Below, piece after piece: positions 7,975 to 14,425 of a stretch of DNA of 34,920 nucleotides. A program made the position numbers and the translations under genes. Source of the stretch: Candidatus Gottesmanbacteria bacterium RIFCSPLOWO2_01_FULL_42_22. GTDB lineage: Bacteria; Patescibacteriota; Microgenomatia; 2-02-FULL-39-11. Positions within the stretch are counted from its first letter, which is position 1; each line of letters begins with the position of its first letter. The notes under the pieces were generated by a model. That model made no database searches, had not been told where the DNA came from, and was given only the letters and a program-made list of their open reading frames with translations. The stretch is from positions 1 through 34,920 of the forward strand of contig MFJU01000039.1 in the NCBI GenBank assembly GCA_001779315.1, in the 5' to 3' direction.

Positions 7975-9144
7975 TTAATAGCTGACCTGCTGTTCACTCG
8001 GCACGACCTCGATCCAAACCGGACCCCGGGTGAATTCTATTTCCTTGCCGACTGAATCGGAAAAAACAGTGCGGCCGATCCGGCTTTTTTTGGACCAGCT
8101 GCCGACAATTGCTTTGCCGTCCTGGAAAATCAGGGCTTTACCGGAACCTAAGGTATCATAAAGAATATGGGCATGATCATCAACCGGGCCGGTAATCTCG
8201 GATATCTGGACAACGATATTTTTGGCCATCAGGGCTTCCTTTGTTTCCAAATCAAGATGTAATTTACCTCCCGTCGACCTCTTGTAGCTGTTGGCGGTTT
8301 TGTCATAACTCCAAAGAACATCGTAATCGTCATAACCTTTGGCAAAAACTATATTGATATTTCCGGTTGTCCCGCGCTCTACTTCTTTAGGATCATCCTT
8401 AAACTGCCACTGCCTATAATTCTTATCCCAGGCAATGCCTTTCTCATCCGTATTTGTCCATTCGCGCTTCTCGGCGATTTTATAGAGATTTTCCGAGAAG
8501 CAGACCATTGTATGCTCTGTCGCGACAGGATGATCCAACCTGTCAGGATTCCTATAGCAGTCAGGATAACCGATGCCGAACTGGTCCAAATCCTTAATGC
8601 CGAAGCGGTCAATTTGGCAAAGAGCTTTGGCCCTTTCATCAACCGTATCATCGGCACAGCGCCCTGCCCCGCCGACATGGTTATAAAGGGCATCGTATTC
8701 GGATACCCAATCGACAAAATAAGTCCTGGCGCTTCTGACCGGAGCAAAAATAATATTTTCCATCGGTGTATTGCAGTAAAACAGACCCATCATCCTGGTG
8801 ATCCAGCCCTCGGCAATCGCTTCGTAGACGATATCCGCCCGGGACAGACCCGATTGCGGCCGTGATTCCGCACTGTTTTCTATCATGACAGCCAAAGGAC
8901 GCCTTTTCTCATATATATCGCTTTCCTGTTTGGTATACATGACACCGTTCAACGGGCACTCCTGATCTCTGGGCACAGACGGATCAACTTTGAATTTCGG
9001 TTTTTGTCCGGGAGAAACATTGATAATGGGAGAGTTAATGTCGCCGGAGGGAGGCTGGCTTAAATTAAAAGCGGCAAAGGAAATTCCGGTTGACAATAGA
9101 TATAAGCCCAATCCCATCATGATATTTATAAGTTTAAAATTCAT
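7975..9144 (-). CDS. DUF3048 (YerB-like) exported protein
   Basis: 389 aa. The N-terminal signal/anchor segment spans about residues 5-25 (hydrophobic, ending near SFAAF). The DUF3048 N-terminal domain is recognisable from RRPLAVMIENSAESRPQSGL, ADIVYEAIAEGWITRMMGLF and PVRSARTYFVDW. The C-terminal DUF3048 part follows with WSYDKTANSYKRSTGG and GSGKALIFQDGKAIVGSWSK. The molecular role of the family is unknown; B. subtilis YerB is a lipoprotein. No lipobox cysteine is clear here. A good AAGGAGA site precedes the ATG and overlaps the end of the DUF4446 gene by 11 nt. Confidence 0.85.
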   Translation of the reverse strand: MNFKLINIMMGLGLYLLSTGISFAAFNLSQPPSGDINSPIINVSPGQKPKFKVDPSVPRDQECPLNGVMYTKQESDIYEKRRPLAVMIENSAESRPQSGLSRADIVYEAIAEGWITRMMGLFYCNTPMENIIFAPVRSARTYFVDWVSEYDALYNHVGGAGRCADDTVDERAKALCQIDRFGIKDLDQFGIGYPDCYRNPDRLDHPVATEHTMVCFSENLYKIAEKREWTNTDEKGIAWDKNYRQWQFKDDPKEVERGTTGNINIVFAKGYDDYDVLWSYDKTANSYKRSTGGKLHLDLETKEALMAKNIVVQISEITGPVDDHAHILYDTLGSGKALIFQDGKAIVGSWSKKSRIGRTVFSDSVGKEIEFTRGPVWIEVVPSEQQVSY

Positions 9145-9628
9145 TTAAATTCTCCTTTACTGTTTTTTTATTAGCTTCGTAAGCCATTTTTATGGCTTTC
9201 TCTTCCTCTTTTGAAAGTTCATGCCCCACACCTTTTCCATGTCTGACATTCTTGGCATACCAGCGGCTCTGTCCCCGGTTATGAAGAGAAGTCAGCACAA
9301 TACCTGTGTCTTCCCCGTTAAGTAGTGCCATAACAAATGACTGGTCTCCGCCCGTATCTGAAAAAGGATTGTATCTGAGTATGCCTACTCTTTGAATAAA
9401 ACCCAGATTCCTGACAGATTGCCTTTGAATTTCATCTTTTATGTGGTTTATATTCTCCTTATCCCCGTCAAGCTTGACCAGAATGGAATTTAAAATATCG
9501 GCTAAATTTTCTTTGGATGAAAAGTTTACCAGCTTTGTCAGAAGCATTTTATATTTGTTTAGATAATATGTCAGTATGCTTAAATAAATAATTATACCCG
9601 TCAGTATAATAATTAAAGCCGAGTCCAT
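9134..9628 (-). CDS. DUF4446 membrane-anchored protein
   Basis: 164 aa. One membrane helix at about residues 4-23, then a helical region, then the DUF4446 core RYNPFSDTGGDQSFVMALL (about residues 85-103) and VLTSLHNRGQSRWYAKNV. It ends with the acidic helix LSKEEEKAIKMAYE typical of the family. Function is unknown; the family is widespread in Firmicutes and Patescibacteria. It is the first gene of the operon running to secF and has a near-consensus promoter upstream. Confidence 0.85.
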   Translation of the reverse strand: MDSALIIILTGIIIYLSILTYYLNKYKMLLTKLVNFSSKENLADILNSILVKLDGDKENINHIKDEIQRQSVRNLGFIQRVGILRYNPFSDTGGDQSFVMALLNGEDTGIVLTSLHNRGQSRWYAKNVRHGKGVGHELSKEEEKAIKMAYEANKKTVKENLNEF

Positions 9629-9667
9629 ATTTGTAAAGCGGGTAAATGAGTAAACTATGTATTCGAG

Positions 9668-9696
9668 ATTGTACTGACTTTACAACTTACTGTCAA
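9668..9696 (-). promoter_or_regulatory. Sigma-70-type promoter of the DUF4446-secDF operon
   Basis: On the minus strand TTGACA (9691-9696), a 17-bp spacer, and TACAAT (9668-9673). Ten or more consensus positions out of twelve with ideal spacing. Transcription should start near 9661, giving a leader of about 33 nt before ATG 9628, with no obvious Shine-Dalgarno site. Confidence 0.8.
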
Positions 9697-9719
9697 TATG
9701 CTACGCTCAAATCCCCTTT

Positions 9720-10010
9720 ATGCCAAAGAAAACCAGAAAACTGAAACTGCGGGCGGATAAACTGCGGCTACTTCATTTAACCAAGCAATCTGCAGAATCT
9801 GTCAAGTCCCCAATTGAACCGCCTCAATCCGCCTTGAAATATTCTTTACAAACCGAAGCTGAATCAACAGAAAAGATTGCTGTAACAGTCCCAAATAAAC
9901 AACATCACGTCCCTGACCTGCATTTAAAAAAGGATCTTTTAAGAATAACTCTGTTTACGGTTTTTGCTTTGATTGTTCAAGGTGTGTTATATTACTTTCT
10001 ACGAGGCTAA
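9720..10010 (+). CDS. Small C-terminally anchored membrane protein, unknown function
   Basis: 96 aa, no family recognised. The N-terminus is strongly basic (MPKKTRKLKLRADKLRLL), the middle polar and Ser/Pro/Gln-rich. A single hydrophobic helix LLRITLFTVFALIVQGVLYY ends the protein, so it is probably tail-anchored with the basic part in the cytoplasm, where it could bind nucleic acid. It is divergent from the DUF4446 operon and upstream of the zinc-ribbon gene. It is probably real: unlike shadow frames it has no overlapping gene and a sensible membrane segment. Confidence 0.6.
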   Translation: MPKKTRKLKLRADKLRLLHLTKQSAESVKSPIEPPQSALKYSLQTEAESTEKIAVTVPNKQHHVPDLHLKKDLLRITLFTVFALIVQGVLYYFLRG

Positions 10011-10025
10011 TCAGGCTCGAAAAAA

Positions 10026-10052
10026 CCCACCTACGCATAAAGCTTCGGTGGG
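10026..10052 (-). terminator. Hairpin with T-run on the minus strand, also in the zinc-ribbon leader
   Basis: CCCACC (10026-10031) pairs with GGTGGG (10047-10052), with a partly paired interior. On the minus strand the stem is followed by TTTTTT, so it is an intrinsic terminator guarding the DUF4446 side against read-through from cutA. On the plus strand it lies in the 5' leader of the zinc-ribbon gene. There an alternative stem CTTCG/CGAAG (10043-10057) would compete with it just before the AAGGGGGG ribosome site. Confidence 0.6.
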
Positions 10053-10071
10053 CGAAGGGGGGTGAAGATTA

Positions 10072-10212
10072 ATGGCAGAAATGTATTGCGTCAAATGTCG
10101 CGCTAAAAGGGATGACCCCAATGCCCAGAAAGTTACCATGAAGAACGGCAAGCCCGCTCTGAAAGGTAAGTGTCCGGTCTGCGGAACTGGCATGTACAAG
10201 ATCGGCGGTTAA
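10072..10212 (+). CDS. DUF5679 zinc-ribbon protein
   Basis: 46 aa. Two CxxC-type knuckles, MYCVKCRAK at the start and GKCPVCGTGMYKIGG at the end, around VTMKNGKPALKG. This is the compact DUF5679 pattern, common and highly conserved in Patescibacteria. The four cysteines should bind one zinc. Role is unknown, possibly RNA or ribosome related given its size and charge; that is inference. A strong purine-rich site (AAGGGGGG) precedes the ATG. Confidence 0.85.
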   Translation: MAEMYCVKCRAKRDDPNAQKVTMKNGKPALKGKCPVCGTGMYKIGG

Positions 10213-10237
10213 ATTAACGGAGATTTTTCCCATTCAT

Positions 10238-10269
10238 AACCCCTTCACTTAATTTTATGAAGGGGTTTT
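10238..10269 (+). terminator. Intrinsic terminator after the zinc-ribbon gene
   Basis: AACCCCTTCA / TGAAGGGGTT 10-bp stem with a 10-nt loop, followed by TTTT. It lies between two convergent genes and may work in both directions, better on the plus strand. Confidence 0.75.
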
Positions 10270-10281
10270 GATATCGACTTT

Positions 10282-10587
10282 TCAAGTTAACTCCAGATTC
10301 ATCCATTCGTCAATTTCCCTGCTTGATTTTCCTTCCCAATAAATTATGTCAGGAAATTCATAACTATGCTGTTTTTTAATCGCGGCAACAGCCTGAACTA
10401 ATTTCTTCCTGACGGTTTTGACAATCATCACCGCTTCTGCCTGTTTCTCCACTTTCCCCTGCCAGCGGTAAACTGAAGTCACCTTGTCCAAAATATTGAC
10501 ACAAACAGCCAGTTTCCCCTCCACCAGATTCCCTGCTATCTTTTCCGCTTCTTGCCTGTTGGCACATGGTACGTATATCATGAACAT
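10282..10587 (-). CDS. cutA: Divalent cation tolerance protein CutA1
   Basis: 101 aa, the usual length for this trimeric ferredoxin-like protein. Family blocks: MIYVPCANRQEAEKIAGNLV, KLAVCVNILDKVTSVYRWQG, EAVMIVKTVRKKL and the YEFPDIIYW strand. CutA1 was linked to copper tolerance in E. coli; its general role is unclear. The first ATG and the third codon (also ATG) are both possible starts. It is single, convergent with the zinc-ribbon gene and divergent from the Phd/PIN pair. Confidence 0.9.
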   Translation of the reverse strand: MFMIYVPCANRQEAEKIAGNLVEGKLAVCVNILDKVTSVYRWQGKVEKQAEAVMIVKTVRKKLVQAVAAIKKQHSYEFPDIIYWEGKSSREIDEWMNLELT

Positions 10588-10608
10588 TTAAATATATTTT
10601 ATCATATC

Positions 10609-10638
10609 TTGACAATTGCGATAATCTTAAGATAAACT
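10609..10638 (+). promoter_or_regulatory. Promoter of the Phd/PIN toxin-antitoxin pair
   Basis: A perfect TTGACA at 10609-10614 and TAAACT at 10633-10638 (18-bp spacer). The -10 ends 9 nt before ATG 10648, so the transcript should be nearly leaderless. Confidence 0.6.
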
Positions 10639-10647
10639 AAAGATAAT

Positions 10648-10938
10648 ATGAATATTAACGATGTACAACCAATTTCCACTAAACAGTTAAGGGAAACTAT
10701 GCCATCTATCAAAGAAAGGCTCCTGGCGGGAGAATCATTTTATTGGATTGACCGTTCTAAACCAATCGGAATGATTAAGCCCCTTGAACCCAAAAGAAAA
10801 GCCCCCATGAATGCGAATGAATACAGGCAGCACATCAGAAAAATCGCGGGGGGTATCAATTCAAAAAAACCGCTTTCTCCAAAAGAATTAAACCGCCTGC
10901 TTGATAAGAGATATGAAGAAATGCTATCTGGACAGTAA
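10648..10938 (+). CDS. Phd/YefM-like antitoxin
   Basis: 96 aa. The N-terminal Phd/YefM fold reads ISTKQLRETMPSIKERLLAGESFYWIDRSKPIGMIKPL, where the hydrophobic/L-x-GE/RSKP-I pattern is typical of type II antitoxins that dimerise and bind their own promoter. The C-terminal half is basic and helical and should wrap the toxin. It is followed by a PIN gene that overlaps it by 26 nt, the expected order for a toxin-antitoxin pair. Confidence 0.8.
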   Translation: MNINDVQPISTKQLRETMPSIKERLLAGESFYWIDRSKPIGMIKPLEPKRKAPMNANEYRQHIRKIAGGINSKKPLSPKELNRLLDKRYEEMLSGQ

Positions 10939-11356
10939 TGTTTTGGTTTATTTAAAAGATAATAATTCCCCCCAGCAGAAATCGGCATTCAAGCTCATAT
11001 CATCATTTCTGCCTGAAGATTATGAGCTATTTCTGTCATCCCTAACGATTGATGAATATCTTCACTCATCCCTATTTATTCTGAAACACCACAAAATTCC
11101 TGTCCCGGAACGATTCAAAAAGGTATTTGAGGCATTAAAAACAATTCTTGACCTTCAGCATTTAAAAATTGTAAATCCATCCGATAGTAAGGAAAATAAT
11201 TTAAAAATCGTAGACATAATGCAGAATTTTAATTTAAATCCCAGAGACGCGTACCATTTTTTAACAATGCAGGAAAATGATATTCATGAGTTTGCCACTT
11301 TCGATAATGACTTTAAAGAAGTATTTACAAAAAAATATCTAAAACATAGCGAGTAA
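10913..11356 (+). CDS. PIN-domain toxin (VapC-like ribonuclease)
   Basis: 147 aa from ATG 10913 (MKKCYLDSNVLVYLKD); an in-frame TTG at 10901 is less likely. PIN-domain acidic residues are in place: Asp in YLDSNVL, Glu in LTIDEYLHS, Asp in LNPRDAYHF and Asp in FATFDNDF. These coordinate Mg2+ for RNA cleavage. It overlaps the antitoxin gene by 26 nt, which keeps the two translated together. The target RNA is unknown. Confidence 0.82.
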   Translation: MKKCYLDSNVLVYLKDNNSPQQKSAFKLISSFLPEDYELFLSSLTIDEYLHSSLFILKHHKIPVPERFKKVFEALKTILDLQHLKIVNPSDSKENNLKIVDIMQNFNLNPRDAYHFLTMQENDIHEFATFDNDFKEVFTKKYLKHSE

Positions 11357-11375
11357 GATTTTGAATTTGTTTTCA

Positions 11376-11405
11376 TTGACAGGGAAAGCGGGGAAAGAGT
11401 ATAAT
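11376..11405 (+). promoter_or_regulatory. Promoter of the leucine operon
   Basis: Consensus TTGACA (11376-11381), an 18-bp spacer and consensus TATAAT (11400-11405). The predicted start of transcription is near 11412, directly at the leucine-rich leader peptide ATG (11415). It is one of the strongest promoters in the window. Confidence 0.85.
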
Positions 11406-11414
11406 TACAAAATC

Positions 11415-11468
11415 ATGCCGGGATTTTCTCTCCTAAACCTTGATTTGGGCCTTCTTCTGAAGGCTTAA
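11415..11468 (+). CDS. leuL: Leucine operon leader peptide
   Basis: A 17-codon ORF, MPGFSLLNLDLGLLLKA. Seven of 17 residues are leucine, including a Leu-Leu pair and a Leu-Leu-Leu run, using CTC, CTA, CTT, TTG and CTG codons. It starts 9 nt after the -10 box, so its mRNA is leaderless or nearly so. Its 3' part forms segment 1 of an attenuator and its stop lies 7 nt before segment 2. Stalling at Leu codons under leucine shortage would allow read-through into DUF2000-leuB. It has no homology to the enterobacterial LeuL; the assignment rests on position, composition and RNA structure. Confidence 0.85.
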   Translation: MPGFSLLNLDLGLLLKA

Positions 11469-11530
11469 AGGGTTTGGGGAGAAAATTTTTTTATTAAATT
11501 TGAATCTCTCCAAACAGGAGAGGTTTTTTT
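11423..11530 (+). promoter_or_regulatory. Leucine attenuator: 1:2, 2:3 and 3:4 alternative RNA stems
   Basis: Segment 1 (TCTCTCC 11427-11433, inside the leader ORF) pairs with segment 2 (GGGGAGA, about 11476-11482) in a long hairpin (11423-11486) closed by ATTTTCTC/GAGAAAAT. That hairpin also carries a run of seven T. Segment 2 (TTTGGGGAGA 11473-11482) can instead pair with segment 3 (TCTCTCCAAA 11505-11514) as a 10-bp antiterminator with one G-U. Segments 3 and 4 form the terminator. Segments 1 and 3 share the identical TCTCTCC, the mark of a switch. A ribosome at the leader stop would cover segment 2, while one stalled on the Leu codons would free it. Confidence 0.85.
11503..11530 (+). terminator. 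Attenuator terminator (3:4 stem) of the leucine operon
   Basis: CTCTCC-AAACA-GGAGAG stem (11506-11522), extended by AAT/GTT pairs, followed directly by seven T (11524-11530). It lies 140 nt upstream of the first operon gene. Confidence 0.85.
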
Positions 11531-11650
11531 GATGGTTGGTTAACGAAGACGAACCCAAGAGAGGATGAGTTTACCAATCCATCAATCCCGAACTTGCGCT
11601 CTTGCGAGGCATGGATATAAATAATGCGAGCAAGTAAGCATAGTTCTGGG
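11531..11650 (+). promoter_or_regulatory. Structured RNA leader of unknown class before the first leucine-operon gene
   Basis: About 120 nt between the attenuator terminator and the ribosome site (AAAGGAG 11657-11663). A first imperfect stem pairs GATGGTTGGTTAA (11531-11543) with TTTACCAATCCATC (11570-11583). A second element is closed by CCCGAAC (11587-11593) and GTTCTGGG (11643-11650), and contains CTTGC/GCAAG and GCAT/ATGC pairings around an A+T-rich loop. No T-box or familiar riboswitch consensus is visible. With the promoter and attenuator this accounts for the whole 314-nt gap between the PIN gene and DUF2000. Confidence 0.45.
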
Positions 11651-11670
11651 ATTATGAAAGGAGACTTTTT

Positions 11671-12099
11671 ATGCAGCCAGAAGAATTAGAAAATAAATTT
11701 GTCGCTGTCCTAAATAAGAAAATTCCGATCGGGAGCCTGATGAACGCTCTCGGACACATGGCCGCCGGTTTGGTCGGAAGTTACCCCAATATTCCCAAGA
11801 TGCGTTTTGACTCGTATTTCGACCAAAACGGTAATGATCATAAAAGCATTTCCGATCATCCGTTTATTATTTTGTCCGCTGATAATTCCAACCAGCTACG
11901 CATGCTTAGACAAAGTTTGACAGAGTCCGGTGTTCATATTGTTGACTTTACCAGCACCATGACAGTCGGATCGTATGCAGAACAAAAAGAACGGACTAAA
12001 AATACACCGGAAGAACAGCTTGAATATTACGGAATCTGTATGTTCGGCAAAAATAACATTATTAATCCGCTTACAAAAAAATTTTCTTTATGGAGGTAA
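11671..12099 (+). CDS. DUF2000 family protein (Pth2-like fold)
   Basis: 142 aa. The start matches the DUF2000 pattern: KFVAVLNKKIPIGSLMNALGHMAAGL, followed by PFIILSADNSNQLRMLRQSL and VDFTSTMTVGS. Structures in this family resemble peptidyl-tRNA hydrolase 2, but catalytic activity is not established. It is the first structural gene behind the leucine attenuator, with a good AAAGGAG site 8 nt before the ATG. The stop is 1 nt before the next start, so it is firmly in the operon. A role linked to tRNA quality is inference from the fold and the next gene. Confidence 0.75.
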   Translation: MQPEELENKFVAVLNKKIPIGSLMNALGHMAAGLVGSYPNIPKMRFDSYFDQNGNDHKSISDHPFIILSADNSNQLRMLRQSLTESGVHIVDFTSTMTVGSYAEQKERTKNTPEEQLEYYGICMFGKNNIINPLTKKFSLWR

Positions 12100-12100
12100 C

Positions 12101-12568
12101 ATGGCAGATTCCACTTATCAGAAATTAAAACAATTCTATGCCGACTCTAAAGTGCTTTTTCGGGAACTAGTTCATGACCCCGGTGCATCGGCCGAAGAAT
12201 ATCACCAAGCTTTGGGCTGCCGGTATGAACAGCAGCTTAAATGTTTATTGATAAAAGTCTATGAACAAAATAAGGAATATTTTGTCATGGTTACTATTCC
12301 CGCAAATAAACGTGCGGATTTTGAAACAATTAAACAGCATTTCAATGCCAAAAAAATCCGTGGGGCAACACTGGATGAGTTACGTCAGGTAACCGGCTGC
12401 GAGTATGGTGAGGTGCCCGCCTCCGGAAAGATTTTCGGTATTTCCCTTCTTATGGATAAAGATTTTCTCAATGAACAGGAAGTATATATGAATGCTGGAA
12501 TCGTCACTAAATCATTTGTTGTCAATCCGAAGGATCTGATCAAGATTGAAGAGCCGTTAATATTCTGA
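12101..12568 (+). CDS. YbaK/ProX-type aminoacyl-tRNA deacylase domain protein
   Basis: 155 aa from ATG 12101; an in-frame ATG at 11975 is rejected because the ribosome site GGAGG directly precedes 12101. The YbaK/INS fold is visible: LGCRYEQQLKCLLIKV (the usual K in the core strand), FVMVTIPANKRADFETIKQHF, IRGATLDELRQVTGCEYGEVPASGKIF (the conserved GxxPPFG-like turn), and VYMNAGIVTKSFVVNPKDL. Relatives hydrolyse mischarged tRNAs such as Cys-, Ala- or 2-aminobutyrate-tRNA(Pro). Its position in a leucine operon suggests protection against side products of 2-oxo acid synthesis; the true substrate is unknown. Confidence 0.78.
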   Translation: MADSTYQKLKQFYADSKVLFRELVHDPGASAEEYHQALGCRYEQQLKCLLIKVYEQNKEYFVMVTIPANKRADFETIKQHFNAKKIRGATLDELRQVTGCEYGEVPASGKIFGISLLMDKDFLNEQEVYMNAGIVTKSFVVNPKDLIKIEEPLIF

Positions 12569-12578
12569 AAGAAGTCGA

Positions 12579-12917
12579 ATGAAAACCAAATCCTTATTTT
12601 CAAAATATAATCTGGCCGAGGTGGATAGAAAGCTCGGCAATAATTTCTGGACACCTGTCGACGTGGCAATTATAAACGATTGGGTGTTAAGGGCGGCGGC
12701 TTGCAAAGGGATAAATAAGTGGCATAAACATAATGAAGACGAGTTTTTTCTCATTTATAAAGGTAAAATCACTGTCTTAACCGAAAAAGGAAACGTCGAT
12801 TTAGAGGAAGGAGAAGGGTATGTCGTACCTAAAGGTGTTAAACATTACTGCAGAGCAAATGAACGGGCGGTGGTTTTGCTTTTGGAACCCAGGAAAGTCA
12901 ATACCAAAGGAGACTGA
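12579..12917 (+). CDS. Single-domain cupin protein
   Basis: 112 aa. Cupin motif 1 is [20 protein letters not shown] (about residues 47-66), with the two His and Glu as metal ligands. Motif 2 is [18 protein letters not shown], with the last His ligand. The substrate cannot be told from sequence; small cupins include isomerases, dioxygenases and ligand sensors. The stop overlaps the leuA start (TGATG), so it is translationally coupled to leuA, suggesting a role in, or sensing of, the leucine pathway (inference). Confidence 0.8.
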   Translation: MKTKSLFSKYNLAEVDRKLGNNFWTPVDVAIINDWVLRAAACKGINKWHKHNEDEFFLIYKGKITVLTEKGNVDLEEGEGYVVPKGVKHYCRANERAVVLLLEPRKVNTKGD

Positions 12918-14425
12918 TGAAAAATCAGAAAATTTATATTTTCGATACGACTTTGCGGGACGGCGAACAGTCGCCGGGGGCAAAACTTAATACCGACCAA
13001 AAAATCCAGCTGGCTCTGCAACTGGAAAATCTGGGGGTGGATGTAATTGAGGCCGGTTTCCCTGTCTCCAGTCCCGGAGATTTCCGGTCAGTTGAGAAAA
13101 TATCGGCAATTATCAGAAATGCGGTCGTCTGCGGACTGACCCGGGCGGTCAGGGAAGACATTGACGCGGCTTCCAAAGCTTTGAAAAAAGCCAGATATCC
13201 CAGGATTCATACCGGCATCGGCGCCTCGGACGTCCACATCAAATACAAATTCAAGTCAACCCGGGAAAAAATCCTGGCAAGAGCTATCGAAGCGGTCAAA
13301 TATGCCAAAAAACATGTGGCAGAGGTGGAATTTTATGCCGAGGATGCCGGCAGGGCTGATTTGGAGTTTTTGGCAAAAATGATTCAATCCATTATCCGCG
13401 CCGGGGCGACCGTCGTCAATATTCCTGATACGACCGGTTACTGTTTCCCGGAAGAATTCGGCCAAAAAATAAAATTTTTAAAAGAAAATGTTGCCAATAT
13501 CGACAAAGCCGTCATCAGCGTCCACTGCCATGACGACCTGGGTCTGGCTACTGCCAATACTTTAGCCGGTATCACATACGGAGCAAGACAGGTGGAAGTG
13601 ACTGTCAACGGTATCGGCGAACGGGCCGGCAATACTTCACTTGAGGAAGTGGTCATGGCCTTGTATACCAGGAAAGATTTTCTCAATTTCACAAGCGGAA
13701 TTAAGCATAAGCAAATAGTCAACACATCCAGAATAGTGTCACACATTATGGGTATCCCTATTGCGCCGAATAAAGCCATTGTGGGCGCCAATGCTTTCGC
13801 CCATTCTTCCGGTATCCATCAGGATGGGATTCTCAAAAGGCGGGAAAATTATGAGATTATCGATCCGAAAACTGTCGGCATCGGACAGTCGCAAATCATA
13901 CTGTCTGCCAGAAGCGGCCGGGCAGCTTTAAAGCACAAACTTGAAAAAATGAATATCAATATTTCAGGTGGGGAATTGGAAAGTCTTTATCCAAAATTCC
14001 TTGAGCTGGCTGATGCCAAAAAAGAAATTTTTGATGAAGATATCCTAACTCTTTTAACCGGCGGCGGCAACGGAAAAAACGGGCAGAAGAAAATTAAATT
14101 GTTGGATCTAAATATTTTTTCCGGAGTCAAAAAAAAGCCCTGGGCAGAAATAAAAATTAAGGTATCAGGAAAAGTTAAAACAGCCCAAACTTCCGGCAAC
14201 GGCACCATTGACGCTATTTTTTCAGCCGTCAATAAATCCCTGGGGAAAAAATTTCCCTTAAAAGAATTCCTGATACAGGCGGCAACTGCCGGTTCCGATG
14301 CCCAGGCCAGAGTCAATATTGCTCTTGAGGATAAGAAGAAACTTTATTGGGGTTCGGCAGTTCACACGGATACGGTCATGGCCGCGGCTCAAGCCTATAT
14401 CGATGCGATAAACCATTTGCCATGA
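12917..14425 (+). CDS. leuA: 2-isopropylmalate synthase
   Basis: Condenses acetyl-CoA with 2-oxoisovalerate, the committed step to leucine. 502 aa, normal length. The N-terminal TIM barrel has [12 protein letters not shown] (9-20) and [10 protein letters not shown] with metal His residues. The linker has [20 protein letters not shown] and PKTVGIGQ. The C-terminal regulatory domain is at about 385-500 ([22 protein letters not shown]), where leucine normally binds. The motifs fit LeuA rather than citramalate synthase. It overlaps the cupin stop by one base and the leuCD start by ATGA. Controlled by the leader attenuator at 11.4 kb. Confidence 0.95.
   Translation: MKNQKIYIFDTTLRDGEQSPGAKLNTDQKIQLALQLENLGVDVIEAGFPVSSPGDFRSVEKISAIIRNAVVCGLTRAVREDIDAASKALKKARYPRIHTGIGASDVHIKYKFKSTREKILARAIEAVKYAKKHVAEVEFYAEDAGRADLEFLAKMIQSIIRAGATVVNIPDTTGYCFPEEFGQKIKFLKENVANIDKAVISVHCHDDLGLATANTLAGITYGARQVEVTVNGIGERAGNTSLEEVVMALYTRKDFLNFTSGIKHKQIVNTSRIVSHIMGIPIAPNKAIVGANAFAHSSGIHQDGILKRRENYEIIDPKTVGIGQSQIILSARSGRAALKHKLEKMNINISGGELESLYPKFLELADAKKEIFDEDILTLLTGGGNGKNGQKKIKLLDLNIFSGVKKKPWAEIKIKVSGKVKTAQTSGNGTIDAIFSAVNKSLGKKFPLKEFLIQAATAGSDAQARVNIALEDKKKLYWGSAVHTDTVMAAAQAYIDAINHLP

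Noticed and set aside
11531-11650. T-box riboswitch for leucine
   Set aside because: No T-box consensus (antiterminator bulge sequence or specifier-loop layout) is visible; the leader peptide explains leucine sensing better.
11975-12100. Longer start for the YbaK-type gene
   Set aside because: It would overlap DUF2000 by 125 nt; the GGAGG ribosome site sits directly before ATG 12101.
14347-14421. Longer start for the leuD-leuC fusion
   Set aside because: The extra 25 residues overlap leuA out of frame and are not LeuD-like; ATG 14422 forms the usual ATGA overlap and begins the family sequence.
12917-14425. Citramalate synthase rather than LeuA
   Set aside because: Motifs and length are those of bacterial LeuA, and it lies with leuCD and leuB.
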